A stretch of 64,000 nucleotides of DNA from Acidobacteriota bacterium (GTDB lineage Bacteria > Acidobacteriota > Blastocatellia > Pyrinomonadales > Pyrinomonadaceae): positions 992,001-1,056,000 of the forward strand of contig JADKBM010000016.1 of the NCBI GenBank assembly GCA_016715115.1, given 5' to 3'. The translations under genes and the position numbers were made by a program. Under the pieces are notes generated by a model. That model was not told the DNA's origin. It ran no database searches and saw nothing but the letters and a program-made list of their open reading frames with translations. Position 1 is the first letter of the stretch; the number at the start of each line of letters is the position of its first letter. This document shows positions 51,533 to 61,659 of this stretch, piece by piece.

Positions 51533-52040
51533 CCTTAACTGTTGTCAACTTCGGGCTCTTCGCGTCCGCCGTATAGTTGAAGTACAGAGTACCGTCGCGA
51601 CGGTACAAAAGAGCGTAATTATGGCCGTCCCTTGAGACTCCGTTTGGGCCCCGACCGCTGATCCCGGTACCGGGACAATCAGACGGAAATTCGATTTGCG
51701 ACCAGTCGGTGTTGACCTCAACCAAAAGTGACGGCGTATCATTGTATTTTCTCGACATGAAAAGTAACAGCCCTTTGAGATTATCGACAGTAAACGACTT
51801 ATCTTCCAAGAAAACATCAACTCGCCTCGACTTGGTGGTGTCGACGTTGTCGGCGATCGTCACAAATCGAAACTTCAACGTTTCGCAATCGGTGTTGCGA
51901 ATGTCGGATGGTGTTTGAGTTGGATCTGGTGGCGTTGAAATGTGCTCATTTGAATTCTGGTATTGCGCGCTAACACACCCCAACAGTACCGTCGCGGATC
52001 CGAGCCAAATTAAAACTCTTTTCAGTTGGCGAACTTTCAT
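51516..52040 (-). CDS. Lipoprotein companion, family B
   Basis: 174 residues; ATG at 52040 with GAGGGG upstream. Lipoprotein signal peptide RVLIWLGSATVLLGC with a clear lipobox LLGC. It then has LKFRFVTIADNVDTTKSRRV, SFTVDNLKGLLLFMSRKYND, VEVNTDWSQI..PSDCPGTG and LYRRDGTLYFNYTAD, all shared with the family B gene at 50175. It starts 16 bases after the stop of the full-length RHS gene. It should be anchored in the outer (or inner) membrane; the inferred job is protection against, or partnership with, the RHS C-terminal domain. Confidence 0.76.
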   Translation of the reverse strand: MKVRQLKRVLIWLGSATVLLGCVSAQYQNSNEHISTPPDPTQTPSDIRNTDCETLKFRFVTIADNVDTTKSRRVDVFLEDKSFTVDNLKGLLLFMSRKYNDTPSLLVEVNTDWSQIEFPSDCPGTGISGRGPNGVSRDGHNYALLYRRDGTLYFNYTADAKSPKLTTVKVESNK

Positions 52041-52056
52041 GATTTTACCCCTCTCA

Positions 52057-55000
52057 TCATTCCCTAATAGTATTTCTGCCTCCCACATTGCAGTCATTCT
52101 GGAAAAAACCACTGACTGCACTTGAATAACGCTCGCCTTCCGGTAATGTGTCGTCAACGGTGAGATCGAGTTTGTCAACCAACGCTATGTCTAGATCTGT
52201 TGTTCCCGAAATACTCACAGGGAACAATAAATGTACTACTTCGTGCAAAAGCACGGTTCCGCGGGGTCGCCCGAGAGACGAACGGTAATAGATCGTTCCG
52301 AAGCCCTGTATCGCCCCTCGAGGTCGAAAAGTCATAGATGCCATCGGACCATCAATCCGACGATCAAATGTTTGACCCAACGTTTCACCAGGCAGCGACC
52401 AAGCGTTGCCAATATAAATCGCGGCTGGGTTATTCTCAATCGACATCGACAAAGCAGTTGTACCGGTTGATCCGTCAACCGGCAATAACCCTCCTGATCC
52501 GAATTCCAGTTCAAGGTTCGTCCCAAAAATGGCTACGTTTTCAATGTCAACCAAAGGCGCATTCTTCAACAACCAAAGTGCTTGTTCCTTAATTCCAAGC
52601 TCATCCAGTACATTAAGACAGTCCTCAGGAATTCCATCAGTCCTCGGTGGACCTCTGCGACTCTTCCGATCATCAGTGAAAATCCTATAAATCGGCTGTC
52701 CGGCCGCAATATTCATCGAGGAATCGCCCGCGATGTCGCGCGTGATTTCGGCGGTATCTTCTTCATAGCCCACAAGCATCGCCGCGTAGCTTACATTTTC
52801 GTATCGACCAGCGATATCGGAGAACGGCGCCAAGGGACCGTAATCAGTGAATCCTTGCAGTGCTTCGCCCATTCCGAAAAGGTGGAACGCAAAGTCGCAG
52901 GGCGTCGGAATTCCGTCAACAAAACACTCACCGCCTCCGGAGTCACCGAATCCCGAATAGCCGTTCGGATTCTCGTATGGATTGAATGTCCGCCCGCGCT
53001 CGGCCAGCGGGTTCGTGAGGCACAGATAATTGGAGTTGACGCCGAGCGGATCGGTTTCAACACGGCTCGAACCGCCGATCCCACTGGCGGCGACGCTGCC
53101 GTTGCTGTTGGTGTTGACCGACGAGTTTCCGCTCGGGTCGGACATTTCCCAGATTACCTGGTCGGACGCCCCTTCGGTGATTTTCTGGGTCGCGAGACGG
53201 GTTCCTGACGCATAGACGAATGTCTGCCGTTTCGATCCGTCATCTTTTGCTTCGCTGACGATCTCGCCGCTCATTGCCGATGAGCGGATATAGTAGTTGC
53301 TGGAAGGATCGCCCCAATCTTCTTCTTCCGCGTCCCAGATCCTGCGTTTTCGTTTCAACTCCTTTCCGTCGCCGTCGTGATAGAGCTCGATCTCGTACGC
53401 TTGTGAATTATCAAATGTTTTGGTCATGCCGCCGGCTGCGTTGTAGATTCTGTTAATCCCCTCGCCGCTCGTTTGACGCCCGTCCGCATCGTACGCGAAT
53501 CCCTGTTTGGTGTTGCGGTTGTTGACAAAGGAATAGTCGAGGATGAATTCCGGGTCCTCACAGGCGACTCCCGGCCGCCAATCGCCGGTTCGATCCGTCA
53601 ACTGTCCGAACGGACTGAAGTCAAAGTTCTCTCTGAACGGTATTTTGGTTTCGTCGGGTTCGGTTTCGCCGCGCGCCTCGGCGCCGGTTCTTGTCTGTTT
53701 CAGTTTGTTGCGGAAATCGTACTTGAACAGCCGATCGAACTTCGGTGTGACCGGATCGCCGATGTATCGGAGATTGCCGTCATTGTAGTACTCGTACTGC
53801 TTGTGCATCAAAACGGTCGACGTACTTGTCTTTGTCACCAGGAAGTCCATTGCCTGCAACCGGTTGCCGAACGTCGCCTCCATCCGCACCCCGTTGCCGT
53901 AGTTCAACGCTTTTGGCGTTCGCCATGCCCGATAATCGACGCTCGAAAGATAATTGGTGACATCGGCGAAAGATGTTCCGGTGACCGATGCGAGTCTGCC
54001 GATACGGTCCTGGCCGTAATTGATCCACTTGCCGTACGGATCCTTTACTCCTGACAAATCCCCGCTTAGGCTGTAAACGTAATCCAGTTTGAACCGGTTG
54101 TTTGATGTCGGAGCCAGCGGCAACGAATCCGTGAATTGCCGTGTTTCCGCAATCATTTGCGACAGCGAGTTGTATTCATACTGGACGTTTCCAAGCCCGT
54201 CGGTCATCGCCGTCCGGTTTCCGAGCGCATCGTATGAGAACCCGACGGTCGCCGCCGCCGGAATACCTGATCCCGAAGGAATCGAATAACTGATCTCGGT
54301 CGGAAGCCCGAGATTGTTGTATTGATAGCTCGTTACCACATCGCGCGCGTCGGTGACGTTTGAGATGCTGCCGTCAGGGTTGTAGTTGTAAACCGTGTTC
54401 TTGCTTTCGCTTTGTTCGGGCCGATGCGAGGTCTTGAGACGGCCGAAACCATCATAGGTCATCGTACTCGTCTGGTGCGGATTGTTCATTACCGCCGTTC
54501 CGTCGAACTGACGGACGAGGACTGGCTGATCAAGCCCGTTGAAGGTCTTGGTCGTTGAAGAATAAACGCCGCCGGTCCAGTTGAGGGTTTCGGCTTTCCA
54601 ATCGCGCCCGAGAATGTCCTGGTAAATCTTCTGGGTCCGCCGTGCCGTCTGGTTCGGGTCGTCATCGCGTGGAACAACGGCCCCCTGTATCGTCGTTACC
54701 TGTCCGCCGGCGCAGCCGCAGCCTTCGTAGCTGATGAGCTGATCCTTGCCGTCGGAGCCGGTTGAGTCGGTCGGGATATTTCTGATGACCCGGCCCTTCC
54801 AGTCGTACTCGGCCGAGTTCCAGAGCCAGCCGCCGCGGGCGGCGTCCTCGTTCTGTAGCGTCCAGCCGGAATTCACTTCCGATGGTACGCTTTGGCGCTT
54901 TACCTGTCCGAGAATGTCGTACTCGGTTTGAACACCTGACCACGTTAGAGTCGCGCCGTTCGAATCCCACGTCATCGGAGTCCGCGATCTTCTGACGCGG

Positions 55001-58000
55001 CCGGCGCCGTCGGTCCAGGTTTCGGAAAGGACTTCGTCGGCCGTGTTGCCGGCTCCGTTGTTGTCCGTGTCAACAATGGTCGAATAGACCTTCGACTCAA
55101 CGCCCGTGTCGGGATATGTAAACCGTGAGTAACTGTATTCCTGAAGCGTTCCCTGAATGTCCTTCCAGACCGAATCTCTTTCGATCCTGCCGAAGTCATC
55201 GAATCTTCGGGTCGTTTTCTTGCCATAGGTGTTCCCGGCCGGTGCCGGGGACGTTGCCATCACGTTCGCGCCCGTATCGGAGCGATATTGGACTTCAGAG
55301 TAGCTTCCGGCGGGATCGTAAAGCTTCGTCGGATAGGCGTAGGTGTTGCGCGTTGTGGAAGTGTCGTTGAAGTTGTCGGCGTAGCTGATCTTCGTCGTCC
55401 GGGTTGAGGTCGATGTCCACGGCGAAACTTGCGCGACCGGAGCTCCGGCGATGTTGTATTTTGTTTCCGTCTGAATGTACTCGTTCAAGTCGGGAACGCT
55501 GTAGCGTTTTCTCGATGTCAGATTCCCGCGTCCGACCGTGAACGACGCGCCGTAAGCGCTGTCATGCCTGATGACGTTCGTGATGTTCTGCTCAAGTGAC
55601 GTATCGCTGAAGTCTCCCTGGTCGTAAAAGTAGTCGACCTCCGATACCTTCTCCAATTGAAGGGTCGACTGATCGTATCCCCACGAAATCGTTTTCGACG
55701 GCAATCCGATGATTCTCCGCGAAACGTATGCCGTATCAAGATTGTAGGCGGTTGTCGACTTCTTGTGCAAGAAATTCGTCGCCCCGTCTTTGACGCGGAC
55801 CTCGCTGACGAGTCCGTATTCGGCGACCGTCGTGTTGGGGATCAGACGATAGTCGATCTCCGTGATCTTCCGGTTCGATGTGTCGCCGACCTCGGATGCG
55901 GTGACGCGCGGATTGGTGATGTAGGAAGCATTTGTGTCATCCTGCGTCCATTGGTTCCAAGTCCAGCGCTTTCGTTCATTGTTTGCCCAGTCCTCGGTGG
56001 CGATCGTCAGGCCTTCCGTCCAGCCGGATGAACCGACCCACGTTTTCGAGACGGCGCCGTGCGGATGCCCCGCCATTTCGACTTCGATTCTTGTTGCCGT
56101 TCCGGTGTGGCCGCCGAGATCGTACGTCTGATTGGGGTAAGTTCTGATCTCGGTCTCGATGAACTGCTCGGTTCCGCCGACGATGTTGAAGTTTTCCGTT
56201 TTTGACCAGGTTTTTGAGAAACGCGGACAATCTTCGGGCGCCGTTCCAGGTGTCTCCAGATCCGTCTTGACTTCATTGAGCTGATGCCCGTCGGCCGCCT
56301 TGTTCGTGATCTTCCAGACCTGTCCGTATGAGTTGTAGCTGAAGGCGGTGCTTGGCCCGGTGCCGTTGGTTTCCGTCGGGAACGTGACTTTGTCGAGCAC
56401 CTTGAGCGAAAAGCCGTTGCCGGGACCGATCACCGAAAGCCCGTTGAAGTTGGTGTTGATCTCTTTCGTCGTATAGGAAAACGTCGCGTACGTGCGCGTG
56501 AAATCGCTGTCCGCGCCGTTGTTCGTTTTCCAAGTCTGCGTGACTGATATAGGAAGCGCTTCGTTGTTGTAATTGACGGTGACGACGCGTCCCAGGGTAT
56601 CGGTCACGGTTTGAAGCAGTCCGTTCGCGTCGTGGTTGATCGAGATGTAGTTGCCGTTGCGGTCGGTGATCTTCTGGCAGCGATAGGCGCCGTTCTTCCA
56701 TTCGTAATCGGCGCGCGTGCCGTCGGTTCCGGTGACGGTCAGCGTGAGACTGTCCGCCGGATCGTTCGGGCCGGCCGTGCCGTTGATCTTGAGCTCGGCG
56801 TAGCTTGAATCGGCAGTTTCGAAGATGTTCGAATTGGTCGTTTGCCGGAACTCGGCGTGGCCTCCCGAGGGCGTGACCATCAGATAGGCGAACTTTTCAG
56901 TCGTCGCGTCATAGTAGACCGGCTCGATCGTCGGAAACCCGAAGCGGAATCCGGGCGTCAGGTTCGAGTTGTCGGCATTGAAGACAATCGTGTTTGTCGC
57001 CGGATCCTTGGTCCAGACCAACGAGTTGTAGGAAATGCCGAAACCGGCGTCGAGACCGGCGCGCCCCGGCAAACCGAAAAGCGATGTTCCCCACGCGAAA
57101 TTCCGCGAATAAAGATCCGTACCTCCGGTTGCGTTTTTCGGCGACAGCCGGACCTTGGCGAAATCATAGCTGTAGATGTAGCCGCCGATCTGTTTCAGAT
57201 ACGCCGAAGAAACGGCCGTGTCGCCGGCGACGCCGAGCGTTTCATAGGTGTACGAGTTGGCCGTTCCGCTGTTGACTATGTACCAGGTGCCGTTTGTCGG
57301 CCGCCAGACCGCGAAATCCGCCTTGCCGTCGCCGTCGTAATCGGCCGGAACGGGCTGGTCGCCGTAGCTTCCCCAAAACTCAGTCAGATAGGAGTTGTTC
57401 GAATCCCCGCTCTTGGCGGCGTACCAGACGCCGGTGGTGCCTCGATAGACGGCGAAGTCCGTCTTGCCGTCGGCGTCGTAATCGGCCGGAACCGGGATGT
57501 CGGACGCGATCCCCCAATGGAAAGTGAAATATCCGGCGGTCGATCCCGAAACGTGCCAGTCGCCCGACGAAGGCCGAAAAACAGCGACGTCCGTTTTGCC
57601 GTCACGGTCGAAATCGCCCTGCGCGGTGATGTCGCCGGTCGCGCCGAAAGCGCTTGAAACCGTCTGGCCGTTTGTGCTTTGTTTGATCCACCAGGTGTTT
57701 GTCGAGGGCCTGAAGACGGCGCAGTCCGAAACGTCGTCGCCGTCGTAATCGCCGACTACCGGCCTGTCGCCCGAGGCGCCGAACGAGACCGTCTCGGTCT
57801 GGCCGTTCGAACTCTTCCTGATCGTCCACGTCCCGGCGCTGAAGACGGCCATGTCGGTCTTGTCGTCGCCGTCGAAATCTCCGGGCGCGATCGTCGCCGA
57901 TGATGAGCCCACTGTAGCCGTCGTGTAGTTGGCGCCGTTCGAGTTCTTTACTTTCCATTCCGAGTTTGAAGGATGGCGCCGCGCGATGTCGGCCTTGCCG

Positions 58001-58412
58001 TCAAAATCGAAGTCGAAATCGACGCTCGCCGCGGGCTGCGGAGGCGGAGGCGGTGAGAATGCATTGGGATCGGCCGGAACCGGGCGCGAATCGGGCTGTT
58101 CAAGACCCAACGGAACGCGGGGCCCTGCAAACAGTCCGACCACGTAATCTCCGGCAAGCGAGACCGATGCCACGAGATGCGTGCGAGCGCCGTTGTCACG
58201 GCATTGGTTGATGAAATCACGAACGGCTCGGGTGGGGTCGCATTCGGCGCCGCTTCAACCGGAACGGATCGAGGGCCTTTCGCCGAAACCGCCGCGAAAT
58301 CCCCGAAAAGAAATGTCGGCGAAACAAGTGCCGCGAGGAGAACGACGGAAGTAAATCTAATCAAAGCAGAGGTGAAGGGGGTAAATGAACGAATCGCACG
58401 TGAAAAAGCCAT
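52057..58412 (-). CDS. Full-length secreted FG-GAP/RHS protein with HExxH C-terminus (module 1, frameshift near start)
   Basis: About 2100 residues. The ATG at 58412 follows GGAGG and starts a signal peptide (FTSVVLLAALVSPTFLFGDF). After about 50 codons the coding frame shifts: the main frame, open to 52057, is closed by TGA at 58255-58257, so an indel lies between 58254 and about 58174. The mature part has six or seven FG-GAP/VCBS repeats (DYDGDGKADFAVWRPTNGTW type, to about residue 320), a long YD/RHS barrel region, and the core end DPLGVNSNYLCLTNPLAERG. The C-terminal domain of about 290 residues has PEDCLNVLDELG, VLLHEVVHLLFP (HExxH at 52231-52245) and the end FFQNDCNVGG. It should be a surface or secreted polymorphic toxin with a zincin tip. 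Confidence 0.85.
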
Positions 58413-59027
58413 ATTTCCTCCGAACATCCGGCCCACGGCTTTCCTTTTCTATCGAACGCGGGCGGGAAATCCCAAAACCAAACCGAGGGTTGTCCCGACT
58501 CGTGCAAAGCACGGCCCCGGTTGCCCGAGCGGTTTTTTTTCGCTTACACTTATTAATGGTTTTTTCGGCCGAAATCTTACACATTTATTTTGAAAACGAT
58601 GCAAAAAGCCCGGTCCCGGCGCTGGAATGCGTTCGATCCATCGTTGCCCGGCACCTTTGAGTTTCATCGATTGAGGCGTTTACCGCAGCCGTTTACCCTT
58701 GGACCGGATTGCGCAGTTGTTTTTGTTTAATCAGAGCGTCGGTGCTCGCCGTTCGCTGCCCGGCGGCTTTGTTGGTTGTATCATTTCGATTCTGAATTCG
58801 TAACCATTTTGAGTGAACATCTTCGTGCCGCATCGTGCCCTTGGTGGTTTTTCTTAACCACGAAGCGCACGTTGGACAGCCGTGATCGGCTATTCGGATG
58901 TACCGGTCTTCCGGGGATTATCAAACTGCGAAAAGGCCAGGCCGTTCCGCACATCCGGGCGGCAAGCCGCAACGCGGGACATAAAGACCGAACGACAGCG
59001 TGGCCCAGTGCAAAGTATCCAAAATCC
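58413..59027. other. Intergenic region upstream of the RHS gene
   Basis: 615 bases with no gene I can support on either strand. Short open frames lack family sequence and ribosome binding sites. It holds an AACCACGAAGCGC half-repeat at 58857-58869 and probably the RHS promoter; T-rich stretches lie at 58530-58570, but I see no clear -35/-10 pair. Confidence 0.6.
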
Positions 59028-60104
59028 CTATAATTTATACTTCACTTTCTTTCGCCTCAGCTCTCCTTCCTCGACGTCTATATTCTGCAGCCGGATCGTC
59101 ACGTCGGCGTTCAGATCAAGTCCTGAGGACTCGCCCTGCAACAGTCTGAAGTGCCCGGCGGCGGCGATCATCGCGGCGTTGTCGGTCGACAGATGCCGCG
59201 ACGGAAAGTAGACCGGGATGCCGCGCGTTTGACCGAAACTCTCTGCCGCTTCGCGAAGCGCGAGATTGCACGCCACCCCGCCGGCAACGATCAGAGTCTT
59301 CGGACAAAACTCGTCCGCGAGTTTCGCGACATTGATCATCAAACTCCGGATAACCGTCGATTGAAAGCTCGCCGCGATGTCTTTGATGATCTGCGAAGGC
59401 TCTTCGGCATCGACAGCCGGTTCGACCGAGTTCTCCCGAATGTATCGCGAAACCGCCGTTTTCAATCCGCTGAAGCTGAAATCCGGACGTCCGTCCGAGA
59501 TCTTCGCAATCGGAAACCTGATCTTTTTTGAATCGCCGCCGCGCGCGATCTTTTCGATCACCGGACCGCCCGGATATGGCAAACCGAGCATTTTTCCGAC
59601 CTTGTCGAACGCCTCGCCGGCGGCGTCGTCGCGGGTCCGTGAAACGACCTTGTATTTGCCTTCTTCGGGAATGTGGAAAAGGTTGGTGTGCCCGCCCGAG
59701 ACGATCAGCGCGAGCGCCGGAAACTCGACCGGCGGGTTTTCGAAGTTGACCGAGTAAACGTGTCCCTCGATGTGATTGACGCCGACGAGAGGCTTGTTCA
59801 ATCCGAACGCCAACGCTTTTGCGTAACTGACGCCGACGAGCAGCGATCCGATCAGTCCCGGCCCACGCGTCACGGCGATCGCGTCGATATCCGCGAATCC
59901 GACCTTCGCGCGCTCAAGCGCCTCGCGGACGACCGGCTGGATCTTCTCAAGATGTTCGCGCGCCGCGAGTTCCGGGAAAACGCCGCCGAAGGGCCGATGG
60001 AGTTCGATCTGCGACGATATCACCGACGACAGCATTTCCCGGCCATCGCGCACAACGGCCGCGGCGGTTTCATCGCACGAACTTTCGATTCCCAAGACAA
60101 GCAC
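59028..60104 (-). CDS. tsaD: tRNA N6-adenosine threonylcarbamoyltransferase
   Basis: 358 residues. MLVLGIESSCDETAAAVV is the invariant TsaD/Kae1 start. The metal-binding HIEGHVYSV and substrate loop VSGGHTNLF are present, plus GEAFDKVGKMLGLPYPGG and the C-terminal VAGGVACN and DNAAMIAAAG. It transfers the threonylcarbamoyl group to A37 of tRNAs reading ANN codons, with TsaB and TsaE (not in the window). Full length. Confidence 0.97.
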   Translation of the reverse strand: MLVLGIESSCDETAAAVVRDGREMLSSVISSQIELHRPFGGVFPELAAREHLEKIQPVVREALERAKVGFADIDAIAVTRGPGLIGSLLVGVSYAKALAFGLNKPLVGVNHIEGHVYSVNFENPPVEFPALALIVSGGHTNLFHIPEEGKYKVVSRTRDDAAGEAFDKVGKMLGLPYPGGPVIEKIARGGDSKKIRFPIAKISDGRPDFSFSGLKTAVSRYIRENSVEPAVDAEEPSQIIKDIAASFQSTVIRSLMINVAKLADEFCPKTLIVAGGVACNLALREAAESFGQTRGIPVYFPSRHLSTDNAAMIAAAGHFRLLQGESSGLDLNADVTIRLQNIDVEEGELRRKKVKYKL

Positions 60105-60133
60105 GCTACAATTATATCAGCCGGCAAGGAAAA

Positions 60134-60424
60134 CTAAACTTTGGTCCACGTTTCGACGATCTCCCAGGTCTCGCGTTCGACCTCGACGCCTTTAGGGAAA
60201 TGCTCCAGAAAATCGGCCCGAAGCCTCGCGGCGTCGTGCGCAAGGTAACCGTCGAGGGCACTCGTTTCATACTGGATGCGGTAACGGTTGCCGGAACGGG
60301 TGAACTTCGCGCCGGAAAAATATCCGGTCGCGAGCAACTCCGGGATATGTCGTCGACGCATATATTGCTCGTAGTCTTCGATCAGATCCGATCGCACCTT
60401 TGTCGTTATCTCGTAGATTATCAT
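60134..60424 (-). CDS. DUF4286 family protein
   Basis: 96 residues from the ATG at 60424 (MIIYEITTKVRSDLIEDYEQY); the longer frame upstream has no support. The sequence MRRRHIPELLATGYFSGAKF, RYRIQYETSALDGYLAHDAA and a final acidic WEIVETW are typical of DUF4286, small ferredoxin-like-fold proteins related to antibiotic-monooxygenase-like domains. Function unknown. It lies 29 bases upstream of tsaD on the same strand. Confidence 0.8.
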   Translation of the reverse strand: MIIYEITTKVRSDLIEDYEQYMRRRHIPELLATGYFSGAKFTRSGNRYRIQYETSALDGYLAHDAARLRADFLEHFPKGVEVERETWEIVETWTKV

Positions 60425-60498
60425 TGTGAACCAACCAGGATTTGCAACGTAAAGATACGTTAGCACATCTTTTCAAACTATAATCCGGAGAGAGTTTG

Positions 60499-61659
60499 AT
60501 GACTTCAAATGCCTTGAGATACATTGCGTGCGTCGTTTTCGCCGTTGTCTTGCCGATCGCCGTGAATGCGCAGACGCCCCAGGTTGCGAGCGTCGTGCAT
60601 TTTCAGCATACGATCGAATCGACCGTTCTCGGCGAAAAACGAACGATCCTCGTCCATATTCCGCCGACTTACGCTCGTTCGAACAAACGTTATCCGGTCG
60701 TTTATATGACCGATGCGCACGCGCCGCAGAACGCGATGATGGCCGGAATCGCCGAACAGCAGGCTTGGGGCGGGATGATGCCGGAAGTGATCATCGTCGG
60801 GCTCCAAAACATCGACCGCTCGCGCGACCTGACCCCGACCAATGACGGAAAAGGCGGACGCGTCGGCGGCGCCGACAAGTTTCTGCGTTTTATCGAAACT
60901 GAGGTAATTCCCCTCGTTGAGCGAGACTACCGCACGCAACCGTTTCGACTAGTCGCCGGCCACAGCCTCGGCGGGCTCTTCGCCGTTTATTCGTTTGTCG
61001 CGCGGCCCGACCTTTTCAACGCATACATTGCCGCGAGCCCGGTTTTGCATCGGGACGATAACTTTGTCGTCAAGCGGGCCGCGGAATTGCTGAAACAGGA
61101 TCGCGATTGGAAGAAATCGATGTTCATCTCGATCGCCGACGAACCGGACTATCTGGGCGGTTTCAACGCGTTTCAGGATCTGCTCAGGAAGTCGAAACCG
61201 AAGAACTTCGCATTCGAATTCCGGCAATTCAAAGACGAGAATCACGCCTCCGGAGTCCTGCCGGCGTACTATGCAGGGTTTCGGAAGATCTTCGAAGGTT
61301 GGACCCCGCCGGTCGGGGGAACGATCGCCGACCTTGAAAATCATTACAAAAAGCTTTCGGCCAGATTCGGTTACCCGATTCCCGTTCCGGAAGACATTTT
61401 GAATCGCGCCGCCTATGCGATGCTGAACGCGAATCGGTTCGAAGAAGCGATCGCGCTCTTTAAGAAGAACGTCGCGACTTATCCGGACTCGGCAAACGTC
61501 TATGATTCGCTCGGCGATGCGTACGAAAGGAACGGACAGTTCAAGCTTGCCGCCGAAAACTATGAACGGGCCTTCAAAATGGCGGAAGCGTCGGGCGAAA
61601 CGCAGCTTGCGAGTGTTTCAAGACAAAAGCTGGAACGGGTCAGGGCAAAAATGAAATGA
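60499..61659 (+). CDS. Secreted esterase (esterase D / BesA-IroE-like) with C-terminal TPR
   Basis: 386 residues, ATG at 60499 after CCGGAGAGA. Signal peptide ALRYIACVVFAVVLPIAVNA. An alpha/beta hydrolase of the putative-esterase family (PF00756): KRTILVHIPPTYARSNKRYP, VVYMTDAHAP, and the nucleophile elbow GHSLGGLFAV; His in ENHASGVLPAYY. Relatives include siderophore esterases and acyl esterases. Residues about 290-386 form one or two TPR units (NRFEEAIALFKKNVATYPDS, SLGDAYERNGQFKLAAENYE). The stop overlaps the next gene start (ATGA). Confidence 0.88.
   Translation: MTSNALRYIACVVFAVVLPIAVNAQTPQVASVVHFQHTIESTVLGEKRTILVHIPPTYARSNKRYPVVYMTDAHAPQNAMMAGIAEQQAWGGMMPEVIIVGLQNIDRSRDLTPTNDGKGGRVGGADKFLRFIETEVIPLVERDYRTQPFRLVAGHSLGGLFAVYSFVARPDLFNAYIAASPVLHRDDNFVVKRAAELLKQDRDWKKSMFISIADEPDYLGGFNAFQDLLRKSKPKNFAFEFRQFKDENHASGVLPAYYAGFRKIFEGWTPPVGGTIADLENHYKKLSARFGYPIPVPEDILNRAAYAMLNANRFEEAIALFKKNVATYPDSANVYDSLGDAYERNGQFKLAAENYERAFKMAEASGETQLASVSRQKLERVRAKMK

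Noticed and set aside
58255..58257. UGA in the RHS frame as a selenocysteine codon
   Set aside because: A selC gene is present, but the UGA is followed by no SECIS-like hairpin that I can see, and the signal peptide is in another frame; a frameshift explains it better.
58449..58972. Small frames upstream of the RHS gene
   Set aside because: No ribosome binding site, no family sequence, and composition typical of non-coding DNA.
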